Assembly: GCA_035578155.1 (NCBI GenBank)
Contig: JAPWDM010000059.1
Span: 823,501 to 887,500, forward strand
Source: Brachynemurus nebulosus
Lineage: Eukaryota; Arthropoda; Insecta; Neuroptera; Myrmeleontidae
Direction: 5' to 3'
Length of the DNA: 64,000 nucleotides
The translations under genes were made by a program, and so were the position numbers. Below, piece after piece: positions 35,281-48,103 of the stretch (the first letter of the stretch is position 1; each line of letters begins with the position of its first letter). Below the pieces are notes generated by a model, which was not told the DNA's origin, ran no database searches, and saw only the letters and a list, made by a program, of their open reading frames with translations.

Positions 35281-35560
35281 TCAAAGAGACCATTGTCTTG
35301 GACCCGTAGTTTGAAAGGGCCCTGATATTGAACAGAAAAAACAAAAAACAATCCGAGCTGGGTCCTGGGATGGCAAGGCCCTGGAGAAAAATGGTAGGCC
35401 CGTGGAAAGAAATTACACTTTTTAAAAACTTTTCCCTTTTCTTACTTTTTCCGCGCCCCTTACCAAAAGGTTCGGACCCCTCTTCAATCTTGAGCCCTAG
35501 AGCTGAAACCCCAGCTGCCCCCCTCCTTCAGTCAGTCGGGCCTGACTGACGATAGAACAA
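35281..35560. repeat. GC-rich patch with GGGCCC-type motifs
   Basis: Much richer in G and C than its surroundings (GGGCCCTGA, AAGGCCCTGGAG, GTAGGCCCGTGG). The frame at 35328-35549 has no known domain. A similar composition and phrases such as GGGCC and CCCGG recur at 36181-36640, suggesting a decayed transposon rather than an exon. Confidence 0.4.
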
Positions 35561-36180
35561 ACAGACATGATGAAATTATAAGGGTTTCGCGAAATTTTCT
35601 TCGGAACCCTAGAAAAATATACGAGTATAATATGTAGATGTACTCAAAAGTTCAAATATACTCGAAATGTAGAAAATAAAATACCGTTTATGTAGAAATT
35701 ATTTCACTATGTTTTGCTTCGTGTAAATATACTCTTTATACGACTGACAGTAAAATAAAACGATGTAGGTAGGTATATATTTAGGTCGAGACTTGCTGAG
35801 GACAACGTACCCATAATTGCCATGTCAAATAAAACAAAAAATAAACAAAAAAAAAAAAAATTATCATTTGTAATGATTTTTGTTGTTTTTGAAATCTATG
35901 TGAATGAAATGATTTGATTTTTTTTTTGTTTTTCAAATATTTCGTGACTGTTAAAGAGAGATTTCAGTTTTGAGTTACGTCAAAAAATATTTTGATACTA
36001 TTCGTCAATTTTTGCCGTGATTGACATTTTATAGTCAGATTATCTGCAATAGCCAGACCAACTCTACATATATGAAAATTTCTAGGGGGGCTAGAACTGT
36101 GGTTAAGGAAAATCTTTAATATTTTGGTCTTTGGATGACAAATGACAACTTGTAAGTAGCCATAAAAAGTTTCAATTCTG
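35561..36180. other. AT-rich stretch
   Basis: Nothing was recognised. A degenerate ATAAGGGTTTCGC..CGGAACCCTAG hairpin lies at about 35578-35613. Confidence 0.4.
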
Positions 36181-36640
36181 CCGTTTAGGGCCGTCGAGAG
36201 AAATGATGGGCCTCGGGCACAAAAAAAAAATTTTAACACTTTTTCCTCAAAAATTTAATTACCGTCATTTGGGTTGGAATTGTTAAAAAAAAATGTATAG
36301 ACGATGGCCATACGGAAATTATTGCAAAATGTCGTTTCCTTATATGTCAAAACATAGTCTACAGGAAGCAAGGAAGCCATGAACAATCTCATACTCGTTA
36401 TGGAGTGACATTGTTCACACGAATTCGCAGCCCTAAAAACGCACCTTCTTCATTAAAAGTAGACCCGACGAGAGGGTGGTGCAGCCGGGGTTACAGCCTC
36501 GCGGCCCGGGCTTAAGGAGGGAGTCCGTAGCTGTCCGTAGAACGCCAGAAAAAAAGTTAAGGACTTTTTTTTGTTCATCGCCTATTTTTTGGGGAGGAAA
36601 ATTTTTAGAAAATACAGTTTTAGTCCCAGGGCCCGCCATT
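36181..36640. repeat. GC-rich patch, probable decayed repeat
   Basis: Contains AGGGCCGTCGAGAGAAATGA, GATGGGCCTCGGGCAC, CCCGACGAGAGGGTGGTGC and CCTCGCGGCCCGGGC. Overlapping frames on both strands (36433-36639 minus and 36476-36664 plus) match no known protein. Confidence 0.4.
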
Positions 36641-36706
36641 TTTAAAAGTATAAAAACTGTTTGACCACTATTAAATGATTAAAAAAAATCAAATAGTAGG
36701 AGGCTA

Positions 36707-37089
<383 letters not shown>

Positions 37090-37092
37090 CTA

Positions 37093-37128
37093 TAAAACGT
37101 TGAACAAAAATATCTGATGCCTCGGACT
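37093..37128. repeat. Short shared segment
   Basis: ACGTTGAACAAAAATATCTG followed by ATGCCTCGG is the near-perfect inverse of 12193-12227. It is a fragment of an otherwise unseen repeat. Confidence 0.55.
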
Positions 37129-38069
37129 GTTTTATTTTTTTTTTATTCATGGTTGTCTATTTCATTTGTTTCCATCTTTTTAGTTCACTTTTCACGCAAT
37201 CGGTGATGATATTGCAGCCTGACGGGACGAATTATATCGGCCACTACTGGAACAATCCTTTATAAATTTGTTATGTTAGCTCCGTTTAAATTATTAAAAA
37301 TTCACAACTTCTTAATGGCAACTATAATTATTATAATTAGTAATTCATATAACGCTGTGTACATTCCATTTTTGTTTTTACCGTATTCATTTGTTATTTG
37401 ACACTGTCAATTGTTACAATAATTTCATAACAAATATTTATTTTTCTTATGATAAATTACTAAAAAAAAAAAAATGTTTCTTTAATTACAAAGATACATC
37501 ATATTCTATAAGCTTCTACCCATTTTTGTCTGATCATAACTTTTATTTGCTTCTAGGCAGCCCCTCTTTACATATATGTTTTGTAACATACGTAATCACA
37601 AAAGCTCATTAAAAACCCATTATCTAACTGTGTGCGTACCTACGAATGATGTAGGTGGTGTGTCGCTTAACGATTGATGTGGGGAATGTTTGGATGTTTC
37701 GTGTTGTAAAACGAATGTATACAGTGAAAATTTTAATTAATGAGTAATCAGTTAAAAGCATCAGTCTGTTGTTTTTAATATTAATTTTATTTGGATTGGA
37801 AAAATTTTTGGGTATTATTTTCGAGAGTGACGATAATATATTAATGGTTATTAGTTATATGTGCGGTTGTTTTTAGATGAGGGACTTTATTATGTGTTAT
37901 AAAATAAAATAGGTTATTTTAAAAATATAATTTTCCTGGGATTAAATAAAATGTTTTTCCATTGAGGGTTATGTAAAATTTCGATGTAATCTGATAGTTT
38001 AATAGGAAATTTTAGTCAATCAGGATCGAAAATTTTTGATGCTCCAAATTAAAAAACAATCGGCTCTAT
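37129..38069. other. AT-rich stretch, nothing recognised
   Basis: No gene was seen. The frame at 37391-37612 has no known domain. Confidence 0.45.
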
Positions 38070-38949
38070 TTAAGGAGAGGGTAAGGTTAATTCGTACAAA
38101 AAAGGCATGTTTTTGTTATTTTTTTGTGACGACACAGTTAAAATCTCTTTATTAAAAGCAGTGGTACATTAAAGTATAACATTTGAAGAATATTGTATAA
38201 AATTTTCACGAAGAAATATTAAAAAATACATTAATGGCAGCAATTATTCGAACGTGTCTCGGAAAAAAGTAGAATTGCAGTGCCCCTCATAACTTGGTGC
38301 TGGATCATCCGAAATAAAAAAAATTAAAGTTCATTCGCTAAATAATAGTTTTCCTCAGGTAACGCTGGGAGGGTTTCTCGAAATTTCAATTTTTCACTTT
38401 TTTGGAACACTTAGAACGGAATAACACGAGTTTTGCGAAAAAAATTTTCTAATTTGTTATTGTAAAATAAAAATTATTTATTAACAAATTTCAAAAAAAA
38501 CTCTCCAGCTTTACCTCGTAAATTATGTACAGAAATAGTGTTCAAAATTGCAAATGGATTGGTGCTGTAGTTTTGAACTTATGAGGGGCACCGCTTTGAA
38601 AACGTGAGCTGTGGGGAAAACGTTTTGAACACTTAAAAATTCTTGTATAAAATTGATATAGAATACTTACTGCTAAACTAGATTTTATACCCTACACTGA
38701 CAAAATATACAGTACAGGTATAATCACGTTAGTACTTCCATTGAAATTTCTATAATATAACTGAGAGAGAGAGATTTATAGAGACCGAAACATCTGCCAA
38801 GTAACAACAAAAATGCTTATAACTTCGTTAGTTTTGCTCCAATCAACTTGAAATTTTGGGACAATATTCTTGAGATATTATGCATTCAGTTAAAAGAATA
38901 AAAAAAAATTCAAAAAAAAAATTATTTTAATACCTTACCCTGTCCTTAA
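38070..38949 (+). mobile_element. TTAA-flanked MITE, GGGGAGGGTAAGG family, copy 2
   Basis: TTAA (38070) is followed by GGAGAGGGTAAGGTTAATTC. The inverse ATACCTTACCCTGTCC ends at 38945, followed by TTAA. Nearly co-linear with 31519-32382, including AACTTGGTGCTGGATCATCC and CTGTGGGGAAAAC. About 872 bp. Confidence 0.85.
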
Positions 38950-39133
38950 ATTGACGTAGTAATTCTCAAAATAATCATACTAATATAATAAAGAAGTGAA
39001 AAGCTGTGACTTTGTTTGTGAGTTAGTGCATTGGACTGGACTAATTTCAAAAGTTAAAATTGTCCCGCAGGACCTCAGCGCCACAAAGGGAGTCTAACAA
39101 AAAAGACTGGATAGATTTTCATCAAATTTTGCT
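38950..39133. other. Unassigned spacer
   Basis: Contains phrases such as CTGGATAGATTTTCATCAAA, similar in style to later phrases near 39895 and 40260. It may be part of a larger dispersed repeat. Confidence 0.35.
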
Positions 39134-39715
39134 TAAGGGGAGGTTTACTTGAACGTCGTTAAAAAAAATCGATTTTTTTTGCAGAAATTGGTAACTAATT
39201 ATGTGTAGAATATGTTCCCAAAGTGATTTTGCTGAAAGTAATTTAAGGGAAGGTTTACTTGAGATTTGATGAAAAAAATCGATTTTTTTTGGCCGAAATT
39301 GATAGCAAATTATGTATAGAATATGTTTACAAGGATATATAATTTATAAAAATATATAAGAAAAGAGAATAAAGATAAAAGATAATTTTTATAAATTTTG
39401 AGAAAAACGATTTCAAAATTTTGTAATTTTAATACGGGCTTTTATGGGAAAAGTCGATTATTTTTGAATAAAATGAAAACGTGTCAGAGGAATTTGATAA
39501 AAATTTAATATGTTGTAAAATACCATAGTAACACCAAAATACCAAAGTAACACAAAAATACCAAAGTAACAAACCATATTTAATGAGAAATAAAAATTAT
39601 TCATCACGCCGCTTTTGAAATATAATTTATAAAAATTATTTAGAACGTTTTTTCGACGCTTTTTCAACAATATTTTTATATTACTGCAACATAAGCGCGC
39701 GAAAATTAAAAAAAC
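39134..39715 (+). repeat. Dispersed repeat R4 with tandem TTAA-type ends
   Basis: It starts TTAAGGGGAGGTTTACTTGA. A second, diverged copy of the same end (TTAAGGGAAGGTTTACTTGA) follows about 110 bases on (39241), with the following TCGATTTTTTTTG..GAAATTG block also repeated. From about 39370 it matches 34450-34800 in reverse. A CCAAAGTAACA triplet microsatellite sits near 39530-39570. Confidence 0.6.
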
Positions 39716-40995
39716 AAGTTCTATACAAATATAATCACTGAAGAATATTAATACAATATTTAATTTTGATAAAGGAAAATTTTTTTGTGAGATATAGTTT
39801 TGTACCTGACTATCTCAGAGCAACTACGTTAAAATTACTAAATAGGGTCCTGTCCTGGTGATCGGAAAAACAATCAAAATAAACGGCTGAACGGATCTTA
39901 ACAAAATTTTGCTCAAATACTGTTAAAATTTGGGAAAAATATATGCGTTCAAAATTGCCACCAGGACTTCGGGCTTACAAAAGCGGTGTAGACCAAATTT
40001 GGCTCAAATATTAGTGAAACTCCGAATCAAGTTTTGAATTGCTTTGCAAAGCTCTGGGACTTTAAAAGAGATTCGAATTTGACCTGCATCTAAAATTATC
40101 AATATGGCTAGTTACAGGATGGTCTGAAGGTAGGAAAATCAGCGAAGCGAAGCCCTATAAGGAATTGGTTTTGTAAAAAATTTCAAAATATCTAATTTAA
40201 AAGTAAGATGAGTCCATCAGCGATGTCAAATAGGGAACAAATTTGAAAAAAACTGAATCGATCTTGATAAAATTTTATAGAAAGTGATTCCATACAAAAT
40301 TTCAGAATATACATTGAAAGTTAACATGAGGTCAAAATTCACTCAGGGTGTTGGTACCCCAAGAAGGGGTTAGAATCGAAGTAGCTATTAGTAAAACTAA
40401 AAGTATTTATACATAGAGTTCCTAAGGTGCGGAAATTGCGTCATGCTTTTGAAATATTACTCTATAAGTTACTTTAAAATCATTTGGCGAGTGGAAAATA
40501 ACTAAGATAACTTTGTACAAAATTTCAAGATATTTGGAAATAATCTGACCCATAATTCAGCTAATTTTATGCTAGCAACATTCAAAATTTGACCTTTGAA
40601 TCCTTTCCTGAACTTACATCAATTGATCAAATGCGATTCTCAAATTTTGCACGCTTACTTCGCCTCAACATCTACACAATCTTGCTAAAAATTGCGCAAC
40701 TATCAGCACTACGCAAATTTCCAACAGTTAAACACCATCAATTTGTCACTGGCAGTTTCACAATAATTACGATCAAATCATGTTCTCTACTCGCTTATTT
40801 AAAAACCAATTGTGTAAAAAATAAAATACTCTGATAGACAGTACGATACAGTTTAAACCGTTTACACTGCCAACTCGTAAAAAAGAACAATTACTCTGAT
40901 GACTGCCGTGACTGGAGATTAATTAAAACAAGTCGTCAAGTGCAAGTTGTACTTGCGCTAACAGTGTTCCGTACAATCAATTGGTTTTAGCCTTA
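39716..40995. other. Unassigned stretch, probable decayed repeat
   Basis: Short phrases of the type GGATCTTAACAAAATTTTGC and CGATCTTGATAAAATTTTA recur, suggesting an old element. The frame at 40589-40834 has no known domain. Confidence 0.4.
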
Positions 40996-41382
40996 GAAGA
41001 GGCCTAGAACAACTCAGAACAAAATTTTCAGCGCGAGAACAGTCATACAAAGGGTACTTTACTCTTGGGGGGTGGAAAATATTTTTTTTGTTTTTCGGAT
41101 TTTTTGATCGAATGAGTTTGCCGGTCAGCTCGAAACTATAGAACAATGATGAAGAGGCCCAGAACAACTCAGAACAAAATTTTCAGCGCGAGAACAGTCA
41201 TACAAAGGGAACTTTACTCTTGGAGGTGGAAAAATCTCTTTTTGTTTTTCGGATTTTTTGACCGAATAAGTTTGCCGGTTGGCTCGAAACTATAGAACAA
41301 TGATGAAGAAGCCTAGGACCACTCAGAACAAAATTTTCAGCGCGAGAATAATCATACAAAGGGTACTTTACTCTTGGGGGTA
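40996..41382 (+). repeat. Tandem repeat, 155-bp unit, 2.5 copies
   Basis: Units begin at 40996, 41151 and 41305 with GAAGAGGCC or GAAGAAGCC. Each carries AACTCAGAACAAAATTTTCA, GCGCGAGAA, CATACAAAGGG and TACTTTACTCTTGG. Units 1 and 2 also share TTTGCCGGT..GCTCGAAACT. Unit 3 is truncated. The downstream segment to about 41690 keeps GGAACAAT-type phrases. Confidence 0.9.
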
Positions 41383-42725
41383 AGTCATGTACTATTTTTT
41401 GCTATATCTTTTTAAATTTTAATTTTGAGAGAGTAATAGTTTGGAACAATGTTCAGAACAATTAGAACAATCTGGAACAATAATAAAAAGTTACTTTTTC
41501 GAAGAAATGGGAGGCCAGTCCAAAAAAGAGTTCTTTTCAATTTTTGGCCATATTTTTTGGTTTTTGGATTTGCTATTCTGGAACAATGTAGAACAAACAT
41601 AGAACAACCTGGAACAACTTTGAAAATGTTAAAATTCGAAAAATGGGTGGCTAACTTCATACAGGCATTTGGTTTTATGGATTTGTTGTAACAGGATATG
41701 AAAGTGAATGAAATATTTTTCTCAATGAATAAATTTTATTCCTAAAGTAAACTAATTTCTAAAACTCATTTTCCAAAAAAATTACCAAATAGTAATAAAA
41801 TTATTGATTAACAACATTTTGATTAAAGCAAAACATGTCATTAACTTTTCTTTTTATATACCAAGGAAGTTGTACAAGAAAATTCAAGTTTGATAATTTT
41901 CGCCCAATCTACACCCCATTCCAAATGTTCGTGAATTTTTTCAGATTTTTCTAAACGATCCTTCTGGTAATAAAGGTCGGCGGCACCAATTTTTATGATC
42001 TTTTACCAAAAAAATAAATAAATAAATAAAAAAATGGACAAAAGTATGTAGTTATATATATTACTGAATTCATGCTTTAATAGGCTTTCATTTGATACCT
42101 TACTCGGTGCTCTTGGCAAAAAAATTTTGTTTTTATTTTCCAGTTTATCCCCTAAAATTAACTCCCAAAATCGAAATTCAATCAACCACACCCAATCTCC
42201 GTGCTAAGTTTCAAATTTTCGCGTTGAGTGGTTTCCGAGGAAATTGCCTGTGACACTCGGACAGACACCGAAGTGATTGCATAAGTGTTCCGTTTTACCA
42301 ATTTTGGTACGGAACACTAAAAACAGTTGAATCGAATCCATATTGAATACGTATGTATATCGGTACACATTGAGCATCACTGACAACGAGCATAAGTATC
42401 GCAACATTTTAAAATGTCCGATCCTAAATATATTTTGTTTTGATTTGCTTTTGTTATTTTACTTTTTCAATGCTTTCGATATTGTGTTGTTTTTTTTTTC
42501 GTACAAATAAAATTTTATTAAAATAACAATAGGCTTTCAAAGCTAGACGGCCGGCGATCCAATGAAAATATGTATGGTTGAACATTTATATGGTATAAAA
42601 GAGGTAGAGGTATTATATAAGTAGACATTAAGTACCAGAATATTATTATTACGGAAATAAATAATTCAGACGGAACAATGGAGAGTATTGTAATTATTAT
42701 AATTAGGGGATTTACCCATCTTCCA

Positions 42726-42756
<31 letters not shown>

Positions 42757-43176
42757 GATGTGGAAAAATTGTTTTACGGATGGAATGTAGACGAATATAA
42801 TGTAATACTATTATTTTTTTTAAATATTGATAGTCATTTCAAGGATTTTCGTCTTTTTATGTAAATTTTAATTAATTAATTGAATTTATAATAATAGAAA
42901 TGGTAAAAATTGAGTGACATGAAAACGAATAGTCTCGAAAGTAATTAAATTAGAAAATACTTGCAGGTATGGTGTTGTTTCTCGGTCAAAATCGGATCCA
43001 AACAGATTTCTGTGAATGTTAGTAAAAACGACAGTTTTCAGTCGACACTCGACAGGCGACAGACATTGTTTCAAAATAACTGTCACCGATTTTTGTGGGA
43101 AATACCCACAAAAAGATGGGTGTTGCCAGTAGGTACACATCGTTCCCAACCGACGACGTATGACGATCCTAGGGCT
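41383..43176. other. Unassigned stretch with small hairpins
   Basis: No gene was confirmed. The overlapping frames 41412-41660 and 41449-41691 are on opposite strands. At 42283-42320 GTGTTCCGTTTT and its partner GGTACGGAACAC form a hairpin like that at the end of widespread insect repeats. A run of about 28 T lies at 42729-42756. The frame at 42961-43197 has no known domain. Confidence 0.4.
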
Positions 43177-44591
43177 AGGGTTGCCAAATTTTTTTGAGAA
43201 AAATAAAGTAGCTAATCTTTTAAATACGAAAAAATAAAGTACACTGAGAAAAAAATACGGTAATTTTTACGGAAATTTATAATAAAAAATTACGGAGCTC
43301 TCTGGTAATGCGGGCATTTGTGGAAAAACATGTTTCAATAAACATCAATACATATAAAAAACATACAACAATTAAAATAAAAAATAAACAACTATTCATG
43401 AAACACAAATAACAATTCTTTGTTTTAAATGTAAAGTCCATTAAATAGTTTATTATAAAAAAAAAAAATGATAACACTCCACTCAGTGTACATCCACTCA
43501 CTACCATGGCTCGCTGCTACTGAACTGGTAACGGTCACACAATGAATATTTTTTACTACAAACTAAATAAAATTCCCTGTGATCATTTAAAAATACTTCT
43601 AATAATTTTTTTGCAATGCACCAAACTCGACCTTATGTGGATGTTACACACAACTGTTTATCGTCAGTTGGGTGTGATGCTTGTGTGAGAGAGATGCTGA
43701 AAGACAGGTTTCAAGTAGAAAATAGAAATAACAAATAGCGTCTACCTTTCAGCTTAGTAAAAATTACACTGTAGCTGAGTAAAAATTCTTCTATATCTAG
43801 TATAATTTTACAAAAATTAAGTAAATTTTCCTGGTATCCACTTGAAATTTTACTAGCCCATCGAATTTTACGGAGCTGTATAGGAAAAATTCTTAAGCTG
43901 TACAGAAAAAATTTTCACACGAATCGTAAAAAATAATGTTTGAAAGGCATTTTTTATATTTTTGCTTGGTAATTTCCTACCGACTGGTCACTTGAGCCTG
44001 GTTTACCGGAGGCAGCTCCGTAATTTTTACTGTAATTTTTTCTCAGTGTACCTATTTCACAAAAAATAGTATTTCACAAGTTTAAATTTTTATTACCTTA
44101 AATATATTTTTTTGTGTTTTTATCACATTTTAATCATTTTTGTTATCTATAAACGTTTCATAGCTAATTCTACAATCTAAATTTATATTTAAATAAATAA
44201 ATAATTAATTTGCTATTTCTCTCTGCTCGCCACTTCACATTCATCACCGAAAAAACTTTCAGTGAAAACTAGAGTTTTGGGAACAGAAAGCAAATAAGAA
44301 ACTTTTTATATTTGTTATCACGCGTATTTTTAAGTATATATTGCCGTTTTTCAGCAGTATTTTCTTTGCAAATTGTTTGTTATTATTAGTAGATTTTTTT
44401 TCTGGATTTCTTTAAGTAGTATTGATTCAGAATATAAGTAAATTATCCACCTTAATATTTAATAAATCGTTTGGGAATTACATATCGAAAAGTTTTGTTT
44501 AGTGTAATCACAATCAAGATTCAAAATAAAGTACGTTTGTGAAAAATAAAGTAGAAGGAACACTTTATTGTAAAGTATGGTTGGCAACCCT
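43177..44591. mobile_element. Outer TIR element, AGGGTTGCCA ends, split by an insertion
   Basis: The left end AGGGTTGCCAAATTTTTTTG is matched by the inverse TGGTTGGCAACCCT at 44578-44591. Both sides carry AAAATAAAGTA phrases (GAAAAATAAAGTAGCTAATC on the left, GAAAAATAAAGTAGAAGG on the right). A second element (43240-44050) sits inside. Without it the host is about 600 bp. Confidence 0.75.
43240..44050. mobile_element. Nested TA-flanked MITE, ACACTGAGAAAAAA ends
   Basis: The left end TACACTGAGAAAAAAATACG is matched by the inverse TTTTTTCTCAGTGTA, with GGTAATTTTTACGG-like subterminal motifs on both sides. About 811 bp, TA target, non-coding (the frame at 43277-43507 minus is not recognised). 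Confidence 0.8.
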
Positions 44592-44780
44592 ACCTGGGGC
44601 CGAGGTTAATTAACCATGATTAGACGAAAATATATCGCAGGAACTGAGGTCTAAAACGCCATTAAATTAAACCCTTTTATTTTACGTTATAATATTTTCG
44701 AATTTTGTTGGACCTTAAAGGCTAAAAGTACATACCTATATATTTTAGATATTATTGAAATACCTTTAGACACTATTGAA
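44592..44780. other. Short spacer
   Basis: Nothing was recognised. Confidence 0.4.
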
Positions 44781-45707
44781 TTAATCTTAGAATCATACGT
44801 TGGTCTACGAGTCAAGTTAATGATACATCGGCGTCGTTTCGACGAATGGACTTTTTACGGGGAGTTTTAGAGTTTACTTGCAAGAAAATTTTTTTTACAT
44901 AACAATACTACAAAAGCGAACAAAATATTTACAAAAATTGGGTTTGGAAAAATTTCTTAATATAAATATTTATTAATTTTTTTAATCTTTATATCAAAGC
45001 ATATTTTCACTATAAAAATTAAAAAATAGATATATACATCAATTGTATCATAAAAGATGTCTTTCAAATAATTAATTTATGAACTATTATGAGTCAGTGG
45101 ACATGTGTGACTTTACAGAATGTGAAATTTCTCAGTCATAAATATTCCTATAGATATGTAGTTATTTCCCCATTAGGCACATTTGTAAATTTTCTAAAAT
45201 TTGTTAGTAATTTTTAGAATAAGATCTCAAAAAATAATAAAAATTAAAATATTTTCCACAAAATAAATTGTTAACCTTTTATTAAGTCACTTGAAACGCA
45301 TTCTTTAGTTTTCGATTCAATATATTAAAACTTCAGTATTATGTCGTCTCTATAAGTCAAACAGCTGTAATCATCTTTCACATTATCATAATCATTGAAT
45401 AAATTAATTATAACATTCATATCTCCAATAAATTTTAGAAAAATTAGGAAAACTTTTATATGTGGAGTACAAAATCTTTAAAAAAAATATAGGTTAATCA
45501 TACATCGTCGTCCTTTTGACGTACACTATTTCAGTATAAAAAAACGACAATAGCTATAAACAAAATTTATACGTCTTATGTGTTACAATAACAAATAAAT
45601 TAGATAACAGAAGTTTCACAGCAAGCGGGCACCGACAAGTTGTAGTATTGGAGCAGGTAGAGAAGTTCGTTCGTCGTTTTGACGAGTACGTACGATTCTA
45701 GGGTTAA
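44781..45707 (-). mobile_element. piggyBac-like non-autonomous element, copy 2
   Basis: TTAA (44781-44784) is followed by TCTTAGAATCATACGTTGGT (the CCCTAG end mutated). The right end CGATTCTAGGG stops at 45703, followed by TTAA (45704-45707). CGTC-N5-GACG palindromes lie at 44832-44844, 45509-45521 and 45672-45684. The interior is reversed relative to copy 1 and nearly co-linear with copy 3 (51957-52859). The length is about 919 bp. Confidence 0.85.
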
Positions 45708-46409
45708 GGAGGCATTCTAGTCTAGACGGTCAAATTTTAGGTGTCTTTTCAGGCGTAATAATTAAAAAACCTTAAAGATTTTTATTATCGGTTTTTTTAT
45801 CAGCTTTTTATTAACATTTGAAAAGTAAAAGAAAAAGTCAAAATTAAAAAAAAAAGTACAGGCCGGCAATATAGGGTCTCAAAAAAAACTGCCCCCTGGT
45901 TGACATGATTCCGACCGCCTCAGTGATTTGAAGCACAAAATTTTAGTAAATTCTTAAAGAGTAAGGATGTCATTTTCGTTTAACGGGAGCGATTTGAAAA
46001 AAAATTTTTTTAGCAAAATAGCGTCCATGTAAAAGAAAAGTTTTTTTTTTTCCCATAGTTTTTTCAGTTTTGCAAATTTTTAAAAAATAGTAAAAAAAAA
46101 TTTTAAATCTCTGGTCAAACGAATTTTGAATATATTAGAAAGTTCTGTACAAAATTTCAAAGCAATCAGTCCACTAGAACTTGAGATATCATGTCAACCG
46201 TTTCAAAAAACACAGTTTCGGAAAAAACGAGTTTAAAATTTGAAGTCTCGTTTCGGGCAGTCTGAGTCATTTATAGTGTGTTATACTTACATTTTTTAAT
46301 TAGCAATCCTTGCCTCATACAATGTTCCTTCTTCTAAACTTCCTCGAAATATGCAAAAAAAAAACAACATTCGATTTTTTTGAATTTCTAATCCAGAATA
46401 TCCCCTTAA
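45704..46409 (+). mobile_element. TTAA-flanked MITE, GGGTATTCTAGTC family, copy 1
   Basis: Its left TTAA (45704) is the same TTAA that ends the preceding piggyBac-like element. It begins GGAGGCATTCTAGTCTAGAC and ends CCAGAATATCCCC before TTAA (46406). The interior (TACAGGCCGGCAA, ATGATTCCGACCGCCT, GAACTTGAGATATCATGTCA) matches 61640-62791. About 698 bp. Confidence 0.8.
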
Positions 46410-47110
46410 AACAATTTATGAATACTTAAAAGAATTTTAATATCCTGTGTTACCAATAAACGGTTGAGGATCGTACCTTAATTTGATTTTACTCGAAATG
46501 CAAAATTTTCCAAATTTTAACTCAGGTAGAGTAACGTGAAAATTGATTATTGTATGTCTACTAATCATACATAAATGTACCTATCAAAATTACATATCCA
46601 TACAGAGAATATTATTAATATCCAAGCAGGGGATTTGGGATTAGGAACACTGATCATAATATAACTGGCTATATAGATATAGAATCTGCTATATTATAAA
46701 TGATATATGTGATTGAAAGCAATTGTAGGTAGATATACAGGATATTTTTAGCTACCAAGGACATATAATTTAGTACAAGTAGGTACTAATAAGACAAAAA
46801 TCTTGTCTAGAAAGTGTGTTGACATTTTAACCGAGGTAAAATTGTTACTAGGTGCCAATTTTTATCGAAAATTCTTAGAAAACCTCTTTGTCTGCCATTA
46901 GTGATGAGTAAATGTAAAGCTAAGAATAAAATAATTAGTAATCTTAGTTTTGACCTTGGTCTTGGTTTTTGTTGAAAAATATTGCATGAAGAAAATTATT
47001 TTTTCTCAAAAAACAGTACGAAAGAAGTGGGGAGAGTGAATGATATGCAACAGAAAATTTTGGGCACGGGTAGGTATTATTAAATCCAATACAATACAAT
47101 TTTTGATAGG
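46410..47110. other. AT-rich stretch, nothing recognised
   Basis: No gene or repeat was recognised. Confidence 0.45.
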
Positions 47111-47749
47111 TACACGGAGAGAAAAATCATATAATTTTTGTAGATAAAATTTCAGAAAAATTACCATGCTCTCTTATAATGCGTGCGCGACCGACAACCA
47201 AAGTAAAAAATATTTTACGATCATGTAAAATTTAATGTGCTAACATAACTTCTATCACACTCTTATGCATATATGTTATAGTTTAATTATTGTTGTCGTA
47301 CTCTTTCATTTGCGCATCTGACCCGCAACCTTATGTTGCTTGGGCTGTACGCACTGAGGAACAATCGATCTTTTCCGACCTTCGATTCTTTATGATGCAT
47401 ACAAAATGATTGGCAACAATATATTCTAATACTGAATATAGTGAAGTAACAAAATGATGAATTAAACGATGACCATCCGTCAAGACATTCTAATGAATAC
47501 TGTTTGCACACCACAGCACACCAGCAGTGACCAGCCTGGCTATGTTCTCTTTGGAATGGAATTTTTTACTGTGCTGTTTTACAAATTTTACGGAGCTAAT
47601 ATTACGGAAACAATATTCTATCCTTTAAATTTTCTATGATTAATTATAATTTTTATATTTTTACCGTACAAAATTGAATATGTTCGCCTTTTACACGTCA
47701 ATTGTAGTGCCGAGCACAGTAATTTTTCTATGAATTTTCTGTCCGTGTA
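47111..47749 (-). mobile_element. TIR element, CACGGAGAG family, copy 2 (reversed)
   Basis: It starts TACACGGAGAGAAAAATCAT and ends ATTTTCTGTCCGTGTA, reversed relative to copies 1 and 3. Shared blocks include TTGTCGTACTCTTTCATTTG and GCCTTTTACACGTCAATTGT. About 639 bp, so it carries an internal deletion relative to the 770-815-bp copies. The frame at 47287-47514 is a shared non-specific frame. Confidence 0.8.
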
Positions 47750-48103
47750 TAGACAATAATAGTGTTTGCAATTCTGACAAATTTTCTCTCTATTTTAAAC
47801 CAGAGAGTTGTTATTTTCGCAAATGGATATTATTAAAAACCCAGTTAGAAATCGCTTATTAAATGACTCAACTTCAATTTACATTGTGTTAAAGGATGAA
47901 CTTGATTTAAATTATTCGGTATTCACTTTGTAACAATAAAAGTTACAGTTATTTTAATTTGAAATATTGTCGAGCGTTTGTGAAACATTACTACGTATGG
48001 CGAAATTTTATTGGAAATTAAATATATTTAAACAGCGGAAATTCTCTAAATTTTTTAAATTATAGTGCAAGGCAGGTGCGTTTGCTTCAATCAGAAATTG
48101 AAC
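47750..48103. other. AT-rich stretch, nothing recognised
   Basis: No gene or repeat was recognised. Confidence 0.45.

Noticed and set aside
40589..40834. 81-codon plus frame with slightly better composition
   Set aside because: No domain, no splice context, and it lies in a region with decayed repeat phrases.
42961..43197. 78-codon plus frame with a TTTTCAGTCG initiator-like site nearby
   Set aside because: No domain, no properly spaced TATA or DPE, and the frame runs into the end of a transposon.
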